Shown in pieces: positions 23,360 to 33,302 of a stretch of 64,000 bases of DNA. Position numbers and translations under genes: made by a program. A model generated the notes under the pieces. That model worked only from the letters and a program-made list of their open reading frames with translations, was not told the origin of the DNA and made no database searches. Numbering within the stretch: position 1 is the first letter of the stretch; every line of letters begins with the position of its first letter. Origin of the DNA: Desulforapulum autotrophicum (GTDB lineage: Bacteria > Desulfobacterota > Desulfobacteria > Desulfobacterales > Desulfolunaceae); the NCBI GenBank assembly GCA_020723285.1, contig DYJE01000003.1, positions 1-64,000 of the forward strand, read 5' to 3'.

Positions 23360-26185
23360 TCACAATCCGATCATCAGGATCAGGTGGGTAAATCCCTCTT
23401 TTTCATCAAGTTTATATCCCAGCTCCACACCCATTTCCACAGGAGCCATGGAAAACAAGGTGGCATCGGCTCTGAAAGAGCCGCCTACAACGGTCCGAGC
23501 CTTGTTAAGCCAGCTCTCGGCGCTGAACGATCCGTTCCACCCCGCACCGAAATCAGAAAAGACAGTGCTTTTAAGCAGATGAAAATGAAGGACACTCAAG
23601 CCAAAGCCCTTGTCAGGATAAACCAGAGGAAAGTGGTATTCGGCTGATACAAGGAGATTTTTCAGTTTGTTGAGATCGCCATCGGTGTCTGTTTCCGAAT
23701 AGCCTCTGGGAAGGCTGTAATCCTTGTCGAACCGGATGGTGTCGCCGGACTGCTTCTGCATCACGCCTTTCACGGACAGACCGTGGTGTCTGAAAAGAGA
23801 GGGCAGATGCTGGGTCACTGAAACCACAGCGTTGCGCGCATCGGTTTCACTTCCGAGGCCGGACAGGGTGTGTTCATACATGGCAAGAACATCCTGCCCC
23901 CAGGTGGGAAGGACATCCCGCGCCGGGGCGTCGGGAGCGCGTTTGACGGCAAGTTCTCCGAAAAAGGAAGTTATTTCGTTTGAATTTTCAGGGTAACTGT
24001 ACGTGTCATCCAGGCTGTCAAGCCATTTGTACCTGAGTCCCAGATTGAGTTTGGAAGCGATGCTGTCCGGCATCACTTTGTGAATCATGTCGAGGCCGGT
24101 GGATAGTTCGAGCCCCTGTTCTTCAATCCAGAAATTTCTGTTGGCAAACGAAAGCTCGTTGGCCGTGTTGTATAGGCCGAACATCAGGTCGGGCCAGAAA
24201 GACCGGTTGGTGAGCCGGATATCGTATCCGGTATGCCTGGACGACAAACCGTAATCGAGGAAGGCGCTGTAGGCGTTGATCCCCAGTGGATCGCCACCCA
24301 GAATGTAGAGGCCCGCTTTTGTTTCTTCCTCATCGGAAAGGACATAAGGGATGTGAAGAAATGGGGTGTAAACACGGCCGGGGTTCATGGGACGTGGAGA
24401 CAGAACCGTGTCAGGTTTAAGGCGGCCAAGCTCGGCGGCGGGTATGGTCGTGTTACCCATGACCGCTGTCTGGATTTCCTTGTCCGGCTTGAACGGCGCG
24501 ACCATGACCCTGTTGATGCCCCGGTGAAGCGCAAGGAACGCCAGGGTTTTACCATCCACGGACAGGCGGGGGCAGGTGGCCCCGTAATTCACCGATGTGA
24601 GCTGAAACAGCTTTTTTCTTTCAAGATCCCAGCCAAAGATGTTCCACATGCCGGACCGGTTGGATGAAAAAAGAATGTGACGTCCGTCGGATGAAAAAAC
24701 AGGATCGTTGTCTTCGTAGTCATCGCTGGGGAAAAGAAGCCGCATGGCCCCGGTTTCCGGGTTCACCAGGGCGATGTCCGAATTTTTGCCCGATTTCACG
24801 ACGCAGACAATGAATTTGTCATCCGGTGAGAATCGGGGGGCTTCGAAAAGATAACCCGGTTTGGAGACAATGGGAGCCGGTTCAGCCTGGAAATGATCCA
24901 TAAGCACCAGATCGTTCCATTGCCCGTTGCGCCTCACAGCCACGATGCGTTTTCGGTCGTGGGACGGCGACGCGGAAAAGATATGGGTTTTTCTGGTCAG
25001 ACGCCTTGTTTCCCGGGTTTTCATGTTGAATGCCGCAAGATCGGCGTCACCCAGATCACCTTCACCCAGGATGTGCGGAAAATATGCAGCGAACAGGATA
25101 TTTTCACCGTCGCCCAAAGGGGTGATGCGGTTCAGGTCGGTCAGTCGGCCTGTTTCCGTTTCAGAGAGGATTTCACCGGTTTCAGGATGGATTTCCACCA
25201 GAGCGTTTTTTTTGCCGTAACCTTTTCTGAGTGCGATAAGGGTGTTCCGGTCTGTCCAGAAATGATCGATGATGCCTTCGTCCTTTTCGCCGAATACCAC
25301 GCGACCTTTAGGAATTTCCAGGGAGTCCGCCTGGGCCTTGATTTTTTGTGTTTCTTTAAGAAGATCGTTAAGAAAACCCGTGTAAAAGGCTGATGAGGGG
25401 ATGCCTGTGACATGCTCCAGGGCTTCGCCGGTCAGGCCTAAGGGGTGCATGGCCTGGTATTTTCCAAGGCGCGCAAAGGCGTCTTCGCCGTAAGTCCTGT
25501 TCAGATAATTCACCATATGATAACCGCTCAGGTAAAACCGGCCTTCAGGTGGTGTGTAAGGGGAATAGGTCCCTGCAGCGGACAGATTCCACAGGCCCTC
25601 GTCTTCGGTAAATGACAGCATTTCACCCTTGAAATACGAGCATCGTCCACGCCCACCGTCGGTAAAAAGGGTTTCGGCGTTGGTGGTGATGCCTTCGATG
25701 ATCCATCCAGGGGACAGGATGTTGGTGATGGTGCTGTCCCGGCCAAGAAGGGGACTTAGTTTGCCGTACCAGCCCAGACGTGTGGTAATGTGAACAAAGT
25801 GACTGAATTCATGGGTGAACACCGCATCCATCATATCCGAACAGGGACCGAATCCCCTCAGGCTGAAATACGGTGTTTCGTACAGGGAGATTCTGTTGGG
25901 AAACGGGCTGTAGAACCCGTTGAACCGGTCGGTGCCCGGATTGAGGACAATGGGGCAGTGGGGTGGTGTGACGCCCAGATAACCGGTCACATCGGTGTAC
26001 ACTTCGTTTTCAAGCGATAAAACCCTTTGGGCAAAGGCTTCGTGACCTTCGGGATAATAGAGTGTGAAATGATCCGTTTCATGTGTGCGCCATGTCCAGG
26101 ACGGATCGTATTTCGCCTGCGATGGTGAGGGAAGTGCGGCATAGAAAATGATGGCGGCTATGATCAAAACAAGTCGGCGCTGCAT
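23360..26185 (-). CDS. Secreted zinc protease/beta-propeller/outer-membrane barrel protein
   Basis: Large exported protein of 941 residues with a clear Sec signal (MQRRLVLIIAAIIFYAALPS, cleavage after SQA). The ATG at 26185 has AGGAG upstream; the longer start at 26212 adds residues before the signal. Residues 30-280 form a gluzincin-type domain with HEFSH at His125-His129 and a downstream GWIIEGIT that would give the third zinc ligand Glu. Residues about 300-600 carry TolB/PD40-like repeats (FSPDDKFI, FSSDGRHILFSS, LSVDGKTLAF), and the C-terminal third has alternating strands and ends ILMIGL, as in an outer-membrane beta barrel. It probably sits in the outer membrane with its protease domain in the periplasm or at the surface. 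No operon partner is evident. Confidence 0.82.
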   Translation of the reverse strand: MQRRLVLIIAAIIFYAALPSPSQAKYDPSWTWRTHETDHFTLYYPEGHEAFAQRVLSLENEVYTDVTGYLGVTPPHCPIVLNPGTDRFNGFYSPFPNRISLYETPYFSLRGFGPCSDMMDAVFTHEFSHFVHITTRLGWYGKLSPLLGRDSTITNILSPGWIIEGITTNAETLFTDGGRGRCSYFKGEMLSFTEDEGLWNLSAAGTYSPYTPPEGRFYLSGYHMVNYLNRTYGEDAFARLGKYQAMHPLGLTGEALEHVTGIPSSAFYTGFLNDLLKETQKIKAQADSLEIPKGRVVFGEKDEGIIDHFWTDRNTLIALRKGYGKKNALVEIHPETGEILSETETGRLTDLNRITPLGDGENILFAAYFPHILGEGDLGDADLAAFNMKTRETRRLTRKTHIFSASPSHDRKRIVAVRRNGQWNDLVLMDHFQAEPAPIVSKPGYLFEAPRFSPDDKFIVCVVKSGKNSDIALVNPETGAMRLLFPSDDYEDNDPVFSSDGRHILFSSNRSGMWNIFGWDLERKKLFQLTSVNYGATCPRLSVDGKTLAFLALHRGINRVMVAPFKPDKEIQTAVMGNTTIPAAELGRLKPDTVLSPRPMNPGRVYTPFLHIPYVLSDEEETKAGLYILGGDPLGINAYSAFLDYGLSSRHTGYDIRLTNRSFWPDLMFGLYNTANELSFANRNFWIEEQGLELSTGLDMIHKVMPDSIASKLNLGLRYKWLDSLDDTYSYPENSNEITSFFGELAVKRAPDAPARDVLPTWGQDVLAMYEHTLSGLGSETDARNAVVSVTQHLPSLFRHHGLSVKGVMQKQSGDTIRFDKDYSLPRGYSETDTDGDLNKLKNLLVSAEYHFPLVYPDKGFGLSVLHFHLLKSTVFSDFGAGWNGSFSAESWLNKARTVVGGSFRADATLFSMAPVEMGVELGYKLDEKEGFTHLILMIGL

Positions 26186-26548
26186 GGTGGCTCCTGGTTT
26201 GATGGATGTCATGTGTGATGAAGACCGTTAGACCCTACAGCATGAAGGGAAAAAAAACAAACCAGAAAACATCGGGAACCGTTTATTCGATGGGACCCTG
26301 GGTTCGCCGGATGCTCCGGTGGCATGGGGGAGGAGGCCGATAACCATGCCGGGAACCATTCGAACCCAGGGAGAAACAGCGTCATGGTTTCCAATGACAC
26401 CGTTGTCTTGTCTGTTCAAAACGCGAGCGGCGTGAACGAGACCCTTGGGGAAAAAGGAAGGACGGAAACCATTGCGGATTTTGATTCAGGAATCGGGCTT
26501 TGTTCGTCAAGAAATGAATGAGGTGGAGAAACGATATCCCGTCCAATG
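26186..26548. other. Gene-poor stretch
   Basis: I see no credible gene, RNA gene or strong hairpin here. Short open frames exist on both strands but lack ribosome-binding sites and recognisable domains. The region leads into a decayed gene fragment at 26549. Confidence 0.5.
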
Positions 26549-26787
26549 TTAATTCCGAACCATCTGGCGGATGACTGTCTGCTTCGAAGGTGCAAAGGGA
26601 CAGAGGAGCCGGAATCCGATTCAACCCGGTACCAATAGTAGTTACACCATTCATCACTCCAGTTCGCGCACCATGTCCATACATTTCCATTCATGGGATA
26701 TTCCTCCGTGTTAAACCTTGGATGATTCATTGAGACCGATGGATAAAGTCCGATATCATCATTGACCCGTTTGTTCAGACGATGCAA
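26549..26787 (-). pseudogene. Decayed fragment of a formylglycine-generating-enzyme (SUMF1) domain protein
   Basis: On the minus strand one frame reads YPSVSMNHPRF, then YPMNGNVWTWCANW, a close match to the C-terminal FGE-sulfatase signature (YPVGS...GLYDMxGNVWEWCxDW). The expected RGGSW...R block is missing. Just after it, in a shifted frame, IGFRLLCPF appears followed by a stop at 26549, which matches the family's final IGFRL. The remnant therefore carries an internal deletion and frameshift and lacks the N-terminal two thirds. It is not expected to make a functional enzyme. Confidence 0.6.
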
Positions 26788-27011
26788 CCTGTGGGTGATG
26801 TGAATGCCGTTGAATATGCGAACTATTTGATAATAAAGGTAAAATATGCACTGTTAATGTTGTTGATCTCTTGTTTTAAGGGCTTTGGCGTCTGAACGAT
26901 TGCAGGCATGGGAAAGGAAGACTGAAATCCATGGTCGGATGGTCCTTGGGTGGGGAAAGATGTTGCGGAACTCTATCGCAGACGAGAATGTGAAAGATGT
27001 GAAAAAAGTTG

Positions 27012-27103
27012 CCGTTAAAATCGTTAATAATATATCTATTTGGTAATATTATGAATATTACTCCGTTAAAACCGTTAAAATTCGAATGTTAAAACCGTTA
27101 AAT
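27012..27103. repeat. Cluster of CCGTTAAAA direct repeats
   Basis: CCGTTAAAA occurs at 27012-27020, 27063-27071 and 27072-27080, with near copies TCGTTAATA (about 27021), ATGTTAAAA (27086-27094) and CCGTTAAAT (27095-27103). Two pairs abut in 9-bp register. The block is very AT-rich, lies just beyond the 3' end of the histidine kinase gene, and looks iteron-like. A protein-binding array or simple-sequence expansion are both possible. Confidence 0.6.
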
Positions 27104-27115
27104 AAATGGATGAAG

Positions 27116-30100
27116 TCATGCCTGAAGGCGGAGCTGGCGCTGGGCTGATTCGATCTGGTCCCGCAAAGGGGAAGGGGTGTCACAGGTGCTTAAAACAAAA
27201 TCAGCGGTTTTCAGGATGTGATCCCATCGGGGGCGCTGGGGAAGAGACTGGAGATCCAGGTATTTATCCAGGGTCTGGGTCCGTTCCCAGCCATTGGTGT
27301 CCATATACACTTTCCAGAGGTTGGAACCCTGGGCCAGGGCGACTTTGTCGTTTCCGGTGGTGGTCTGCCAGTAATCGATGGAAAGGTTCATCAGATTGAC
27401 GGCCAATCGACGTTTATCCTGCCTGCGTGAATCGGGTACAAGGGAATGTTCTAAATTTTCCAAGGCTTTTTCGATGGATTTGATTTCATGGCTGAACGGA
27501 GGGTTGTTTTCCAGAATGGCCGGTGAAAGGGTGTTGAGGGCGAATTCCAGCTCTCTGAGCTTCATGCGGTTTGCATTCAGCTCCTCGATCATGGCGAGGG
27601 TCATTCCGTTTGACTGAGATTTGTCAGATCCGGATCGTGCATCACGGATCATCAGCATCAAAAGTCGTTCGTGATCCAGTTCAAGAGACGTCATTTCGAT
27701 ATCGGCTTCAATGTCAGGGCGATCCTCACAGGCCAGTGTCACGGCAACAAAGGATTCCGTCTTGCCCTGATTTTGGGAGAAAGAATCACCAACCGCTGAA
27801 AGAACCGGGGTTGGCGGGGTTGAAAACAGCGCGGCCACAGGTTTTCCCAGCATATGCCGTGTCTTGTTTCCGGTCAGGGTTTCATAAGACTCATTGCAGA
27901 AACTGATTTCAAGGCTTTCATTTACCGCGACCATGGCGTCTTCCAGGGAATCCAGCATGCGAGACAATTTTCTCTGGTTGATCAAAAGTTCCTGTTCCGT
28001 GGCTTTTCGCTGATCGATTTCACGCTTCAACCGTATGTTTTCTTTCATGGTGTCGTATGATTTTCTGATCTTGAGCTGTGTGTTGACTCTGGCAATGAGC
28101 TCGTCCCTGGAAAAGGGTTTGACCAGATAATCGTTTGCACCGGCATTGAGTCCGAGAACCAGGTCTTCCATGCGGTTTCTGGCTGTGAGCATCACGATGG
28201 GCAGTTCGGCGGATGAATGGGTTTCCCTGAGTCTCCGGCAGATTTCATAGCCGTCCACCTGGGGCATCATGATGTCCAGGAGAATGATGGAAGGCTGAAT
28301 TCCATTTTCGATCATTTCTATGGCTTCAAGCCCGTTTGATGCGGTGATGCATGGAATGGACGCCATGTTGAGGTGGTTCGATACCACCTGAAGATTTACC
28401 GAATCGTCATCCACCACCAGAACGGGATCGCTTGGAGTCGACACCACGTAAACTCGGTGACCAGGCCGTTCAATGACCGGGGCCGGAGCATCCATGATGG
28501 CGGCGGGTATGGCGTTGAGGGGCCTTGTTTTATCTTTTGAGTCATCGGTGCTGATGGGGAGGTTGCTCGTGGGGAGGGTGAACGTGAATGACGAACCCAC
28601 CCTGGGCGTTGAGTTTACAGAGATGGTTCCTCCGTGAAGGACCACCAGTTTCTGAGTGATGGGAAGTCCAAGGCCTGTTCCGTCTGATCTTCGTTCCGGT
28701 CGGGCGTCATCCTGCTCAAAAGGCATGAAGATCGCTTCGAGACGATCCGGAGATATTCCCGGCCCGGTATCGGCGACGGTGACATGAACAAAACCATCAC
28801 GGTGAGTGGCACTGATTGTTACGTCACCGTTGTCTGTATATTTCACGGCATTTCCCACAAGATTGAAGAGAATCTGCTGGAGTCTGTCCTCATCGGCGAA
28901 AACAGCCGGTGTATCCTGCGGGATGGTGTTTGTCAGCGTTACGGGTTTTTTGCTGATGAGTATCCGGAACACCGAAAGAATCACATCGGTGAGAGCCCTT
29001 ACATCCGTGGGTTTCCGGTTCAACTGGACGTCTTTGTGCTTCAGGCGTGAAAAATCGAGAATGTCGTTGATCAGGTTGCCCAGACGTTTTCCGCAGGCGA
29101 TGATGATTTCGATGTTGGCTGCATCGGTGGGGTTCATGCGGCTTTCCGGGCTGTTGATCATGGACTCGGCGATGCCCACCATGCCGTTCAGAGGTGTACG
29201 GAGTTCATGGGATGTATTGGCGAGGAACTCGTCTTTCAGTTCGTTCAATCGTGCGAGGTCGGCGTTTTTTTCTCCAAGTTCCCCGGACAGATGTTCCACC
29301 GAGGTGAAGGCTTCGGAAAAGTTGACGGCAAGGGCCCAGCATTGACAAAGGATAAATGCGAAAACACCTATGTTCAGAATGCTTGGGGTGGGGTCCAGGT
29401 AGGTGTCGTGCAGCATGTCGTATACACCGGTGACGATGAGCAGAAAAAGCCCCATGAGTATGATGACCGCTCTGGGCCGCCTGTTTTTGACAGCCATGGC
29501 CACAATGAAAAGACCCCAGGACATGTAAATATAAAGAAAGAAATAAAAGACGGTGATCAGCCGGGTGAAATAGGAAACGGGAAGAAAAAGGGTCGCCAGG
29601 CTGAAAACCATGGCGATGCCAAGGCTCCAGCGGCAGGGCTTCAATGGTGATTCCTGGGGATAGAGGCTGCGTGTGAAATAAAAGACCACGGCAGTCGAAA
29701 GATACAGGCTGATCAGTTCGATACGGTACAGGATGGACCATGGAATTGCCGGGAAAACCTGGTGGATGAACCAGTCTGAAGTTCTCGATTCAAGGCCTTT
29801 GGTCACCATCAGCAGGCAGTAAAGGCCGCAAAGAAGAGGGGCCGCGTTGTCACGCCTTAGAAGGTAAATGCCGATATGATAAAAACTCATGATGATGATG
29901 CAGCCCGTGAGAAGCATGGTGAGGCCCCATCGGGCGATCTGTGATTTCTGGATATCCTGGCTCAGGCCAAGAATGGGAACGGCCCGCGGACCGCCGATCC
30001 GGTAATGGTGGTTGGACACCTGGAGAATCAGTTCGAATTCTGATTTGTCCGGTGTGAACTGAACCAGATCCAGGCTGTGGCGGGGGATTTCTTCCTGAGC

Positions 30101-30553
30101 GTTTCGTCCGACTTGACCACTTTCACCAATGATACGACCATCGAGCCATAAACGGTATGCGGACATGACGTCAGCCATTCGGATGGCAAGGATCTGGTCG
30201 GTCTGCCAAATCCGGATTTTCAGCCGGTATGTTGAAAAGCTGTTGGCCTGATAGGTGATTCCGTCAATTTTCTGGTCTTTCCAGACCATAGGAAGCGAGA
30301 CATGTCTGTCGGGAACCGGGGGAACTCCAAGGGCAAAATCCAGGGGCTCGACAAGCTTGTTTCTGTATTCCTCCCAGGGGCCCTGAAGTTTGACCCCACC
30401 TTGCTTGTCGAAATTCCAGTTGATGAGGTCAAGTACGCCATGATTCGACCGGACCTGGGGTGTCTGGTTTTGAGGTGTCCACACATGGAAAAGAAGCGCG
30501 CAAACGGCGAGGCAGGCTGAAAACGCGGTTATGATGTGTTTGTACCTGTTCAT
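27116..30553 (-). CDS. 7TMR-DISM hybrid sensor histidine kinase/response regulator
   Basis: A 1145-residue membrane kinase. After one N-terminal helix comes a periplasmic jelly-roll-type sensor region (about 30-205, with LDLINWNFDKQG and GPWEEYRN), then about seven membrane helices (210-420), as in 7TMR-DISM receptors whose sensor domains are thought to bind carbohydrate-like ligands. A HisKA domain follows with phospho-acceptor His in NTSHELRTPLNGM, then HATPase_c (DTGPGISPDRL and GTGLGLPI), a receiver domain (ILLDIMMPQVDGYE) and a PAS domain near 870-990. The final about 140 residues (from MIEELNANRM, including WERTQTLDKYLDL) form a segment I do not recognise, which might be an output or binding domain. 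No cognate regulator is adjacent. Confidence 0.9.
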   Translation of the reverse strand: MNRYKHIITAFSACLAVCALLFHVWTPQNQTPQVRSNHGVLDLINWNFDKQGGVKLQGPWEEYRNKLVEPLDFALGVPPVPDRHVSLPMVWKDQKIDGITYQANSFSTYRLKIRIWQTDQILAIRMADVMSAYRLWLDGRIIGESGQVGRNAQEEIPRHSLDLVQFTPDKSEFELILQVSNHHYRIGGPRAVPILGLSQDIQKSQIARWGLTMLLTGCIIIMSFYHIGIYLLRRDNAAPLLCGLYCLLMVTKGLESRTSDWFIHQVFPAIPWSILYRIELISLYLSTAVVFYFTRSLYPQESPLKPCRWSLGIAMVFSLATLFLPVSYFTRLITVFYFFLYIYMSWGLFIVAMAVKNRRPRAVIILMGLFLLIVTGVYDMLHDTYLDPTPSILNIGVFAFILCQCWALAVNFSEAFTSVEHLSGELGEKNADLARLNELKDEFLANTSHELRTPLNGMVGIAESMINSPESRMNPTDAANIEIIIACGKRLGNLINDILDFSRLKHKDVQLNRKPTDVRALTDVILSVFRILISKKPVTLTNTIPQDTPAVFADEDRLQQILFNLVGNAVKYTDNGDVTISATHRDGFVHVTVADTGPGISPDRLEAIFMPFEQDDARPERRSDGTGLGLPITQKLVVLHGGTISVNSTPRVGSSFTFTLPTSNLPISTDDSKDKTRPLNAIPAAIMDAPAPVIERPGHRVYVVSTPSDPVLVVDDDSVNLQVVSNHLNMASIPCITASNGLEAIEMIENGIQPSIILLDIMMPQVDGYEICRRLRETHSSAELPIVMLTARNRMEDLVLGLNAGANDYLVKPFSRDELIARVNTQLKIRKSYDTMKENIRLKREIDQRKATEQELLINQRKLSRMLDSLEDAMVAVNESLEISFCNESYETLTGNKTRHMLGKPVAALFSTPPTPVLSAVGDSFSQNQGKTESFVAVTLACEDRPDIEADIEMTSLELDHERLLMLMIRDARSGSDKSQSNGMTLAMIEELNANRMKLRELEFALNTLSPAILENNPPFSHEIKSIEKALENLEHSLVPDSRRQDKRRLAVNLMNLSIDYWQTTTGNDKVALAQGSNLWKVYMDTNGWERTQTLDKYLDLQSLPQRPRWDHILKTADFVLSTCDTPSPLRDQIESAQRQLRLQA

Positions 30554-30813
30554 GGGCCGGTGACCGATGGGGTTTGTTCCCCTGATATATTGGGTAGAGT
30601 CTGAATAACCTTAATATGAAACAGGCTGGTTACTCTAAAACCCTTCACATTGTTTGTTTGTGGAACGGATTGTCGGGCTTTTTGTTGTGTTGACAATCAA
30701 GTAACAAGATGACCGAAAACGTCAAAATTACGTATCTTCGTTATTTGATTATGTCAACAGGAATGAACGGCAGAAATAAAAAAGTGACATAAAAAAAAGA
30801 TGATGACTTGATA

Positions 30814-33054
30814 TCATAAGCAGTTAAGGGGCTGGTCAAGAATTTCCCTGACCTTGAAGGCAAGTTCATTTTTGGAAAAGGGTTTTTGTATGAACTGAAC
30901 TCCTGAGTCAAGAACGCCATGATGGGCGATGACGTTTTCAGTATAACCGGACATAAAAAGAAAGTGGGTCGAAGGATGGAGTTTGTTGATTTTTTCTTCC
31001 AGTTCTTTGCAGTTCATTTCAGGCATGACCACGTCCGTGATTAAAAGATCGATAGCTGCGGGATGTTCTTTTGCTATGTTAAGGGCTTTGTTTGGCGAGG
31101 ATGTCGCAAGGACTTTGTATCCGTATTTTTCGAGAATCCGGGTGGTCAGGGCGAGCAGGGTCGGTTCGTCTTCGACGATCAGGATGGTTTCTCCCTTGCC
31201 CCGGGGAGTGAGGATTTTCTCTTTTTTTGTGTTTGCGTGATTTGGGGTCTCTGCGAGTCTTGGGAGATAAATTTTGAACGTTGTGCCTTTACCTAACTCG
31301 CTATATACATTTATGAAACCGTTGTTTTGTTTGACTGCGCCGTAGACGGTGGCTAAACCCAGTCCTGTTCCTTTGCCGGTGCCTTTGGTCGTGTAAAAAG
31401 GTTCAAATATTCGAAGCAGGGTATCCTTCGTCATGCCGGATCCGTTGTCGCTTACTGCAAGAAGCACGTATTCTCCAGGTCGGAATCCATCGTGTGTTGA
31501 GCAGTATGTGTCGTCGAAAACGGTTTTCCCCGTTTCGATAACAAGCTGTCCCACATGAGTGATGGCGTCCCTTGCATTGACACAGAGATTGGCGAGCAGC
31601 TGGTGAACCTGAGCCGGATCAATTTTTGTGGACCAGGGTTCAGGGTCCGGACACCAGACAAGATGGATATTTTCTCCGATCAGCCTCCTCAACATCGACA
31701 GCATGCCGTCCACAACCTGGTTCAGATTCAAAATTTCAGGAGCGATGGTCTGGCGACGGGCAAAAGCCAGAAGCTGGCGAGTGAGGTCTACCGAATGCTC
31801 AGCGGCTCGTTTAATTTCCGCCAGTTCGTCGACAGGAGGAAGACCTGATTCGATGGTTTCCATGGCCACCTCGACATTGCCCAGAATAACCCCAAGCATG
31901 TTGTTGAAATCATGGGCCACTCCGCCGGCAAGTTTGCCGATGGCCTCCATTTTGTGAGTCTGACTCAGCTGGTTTTCCAGTTTTTTTCTTTCTGAAATAT
32001 CCGTATGCGTTCCGGTGGCGCGTAATGGAGCCCCGGTTTTATCACGTGCCACGATTTTTCCACGGGAAAGAAACCATTTCCATTCGCCGGATTTGGTTTT
32101 GAGGCGCTGTTCCACCTGGATGATCTGGGTTTTTCCCTCCTTGTGATTTTGAAACGCGTTCAAGGTCACGTCTAAATCATCGGGGTGGATGAGATCCGAC
32201 CAGATCACAAGGTTTTGCCAGAGTTCTTCATCCGGACCATACCCCAGCATTTCACAACTGCGGGGACTCAAATAACCTTTCCCCGTTTTCAATTGAATAT
32301 CCCATAACCCGTCGTTTGATCCTTCGAGAGCGAATCTGAGCCGGTTTTCACTTTCTATTAACTGTTCTTTCCAAACACTGTGGTGGGCGGGGTCCATGTC
32401 TTCACAAACATGTGTTTCACATTCTCCGGACGAGCCCTTTTTTTTCTCTCTGGACTTTTCTGCGTACAACATGCCGGTACATGCAGAAAAAAACAACAGT
32501 CCGCCGAAAATAAGAACGATGAGATATCGCCGGTTATTTTTTTCAGACAGTTCGATTAGATGTTTTCGGGTGCGCGTATGGATAGCCTCAGTATTTTGTT
32601 CAAGGTTTTCAAAAGTGCTTCGCAGGATTATAGCTTCATGTGTCTCAATTCGGCCATGATCCGCTAGCCGGTTCAGTGTTGATTCGAAAAGCTTGAGGCT
32701 GGATCTGAATTCATCGGAGTTCGGCGATACGGGAAATTCAGGTTTTTTATGAATCTGTTCGAAAGTTGCGACAGCCTTGCGAAGAAAGGCCGTCCTTTGT
32801 TTTCGTTCGAGTGGAGAATCTGGTGAATCAGCCTGTATGACATTGAGGAACTCTTTCCCAAGGTCAATACGGGCCTTGCGAAAATCATCAAGCTCGCTTA
32901 TGGCCATGTCAAGGTTCCGGTTCTGATATACGAAATACAAGGACACTATGAAAACAGACAGACCGGATAGAACGGCAATACACCACATCCGGATAAATGA
33001 TCGGGTGATCAGGTTCGAAAATACTGAATTGATCGATGTTGAACCGGTTTTCAT
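30814..33054 (-). CDS. PAS hybrid sensor histidine kinase
   Basis: A 746-residue kinase with two N-terminal membrane helices (about 20-40 and 170-190) flanking a helical periplasmic sensor region, a PAS/PAC domain (about 225-350), HisKA with GGVAHDFNNMLGVILGNVE, HATPase_c (SDNGSGMTKD, GTGLGLATVYG) and a C-terminal receiver domain (LLITDVVMPEMNCKE). I chose the ATG at 33054, with GGAG about 11 bp upstream, rather than 33087. It is transcribed away from an orphan periplasmic binding protein at 33303; such pairing often means the binding protein presents a ligand to the kinase, which is inference here. Confidence 0.9.
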   Translation of the reverse strand: MKTGSTSINSVFSNLITRSFIRMWCIAVLSGLSVFIVSLYFVYQNRNLDMAISELDDFRKARIDLGKEFLNVIQADSPDSPLERKQRTAFLRKAVATFEQIHKKPEFPVSPNSDEFRSSLKLFESTLNRLADHGRIETHEAIILRSTFENLEQNTEAIHTRTRKHLIELSEKNNRRYLIVLIFGGLLFFSACTGMLYAEKSREKKKGSSGECETHVCEDMDPAHHSVWKEQLIESENRLRFALEGSNDGLWDIQLKTGKGYLSPRSCEMLGYGPDEELWQNLVIWSDLIHPDDLDVTLNAFQNHKEGKTQIIQVEQRLKTKSGEWKWFLSRGKIVARDKTGAPLRATGTHTDISERKKLENQLSQTHKMEAIGKLAGGVAHDFNNMLGVILGNVEVAMETIESGLPPVDELAEIKRAAEHSVDLTRQLLAFARRQTIAPEILNLNQVVDGMLSMLRRLIGENIHLVWCPDPEPWSTKIDPAQVHQLLANLCVNARDAITHVGQLVIETGKTVFDDTYCSTHDGFRPGEYVLLAVSDNGSGMTKDTLLRIFEPFYTTKGTGKGTGLGLATVYGAVKQNNGFINVYSELGKGTTFKIYLPRLAETPNHANTKKEKILTPRGKGETILIVEDEPTLLALTTRILEKYGYKVLATSSPNKALNIAKEHPAAIDLLITDVVMPEMNCKELEEKINKLHPSTHFLFMSGYTENVIAHHGVLDSGVQFIQKPFSKNELAFKVREILDQPLNCL

Positions 33055-33302
33055 GTTACATGTTTCTCCAGAACAACGGGACGGCATTTAATACGTTATG
33101 AGAGGCACAAAATCAGAAATGATTTGTTATTTTGCCAGTATCAACACATAAATTCAAGTTCTATTGAAATAAAATATGATCTCGTATATGTGATGCATGT
33201 GCCGTTGATGATTAACGTTACTTCCAAAAAATAAACGGTTGTTGAAGGAATAATGGATAAGGCAGGATTGTTTTGACCGGCAGAAGGAGGATTGTTTTTA
33301 TT

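Noticed and set aside
26382-26787. Intact genes of 102 or 123 residues on the minus strand
   Set aside because: Family signatures are split between frames with an internal deletion, so the region is better read as a pseudogene.
27012-27103. CRISPR array
   Set aside because: Repeat units are 9 bp, partly abutting, with no spacers of constant length and no cas gene nearby.
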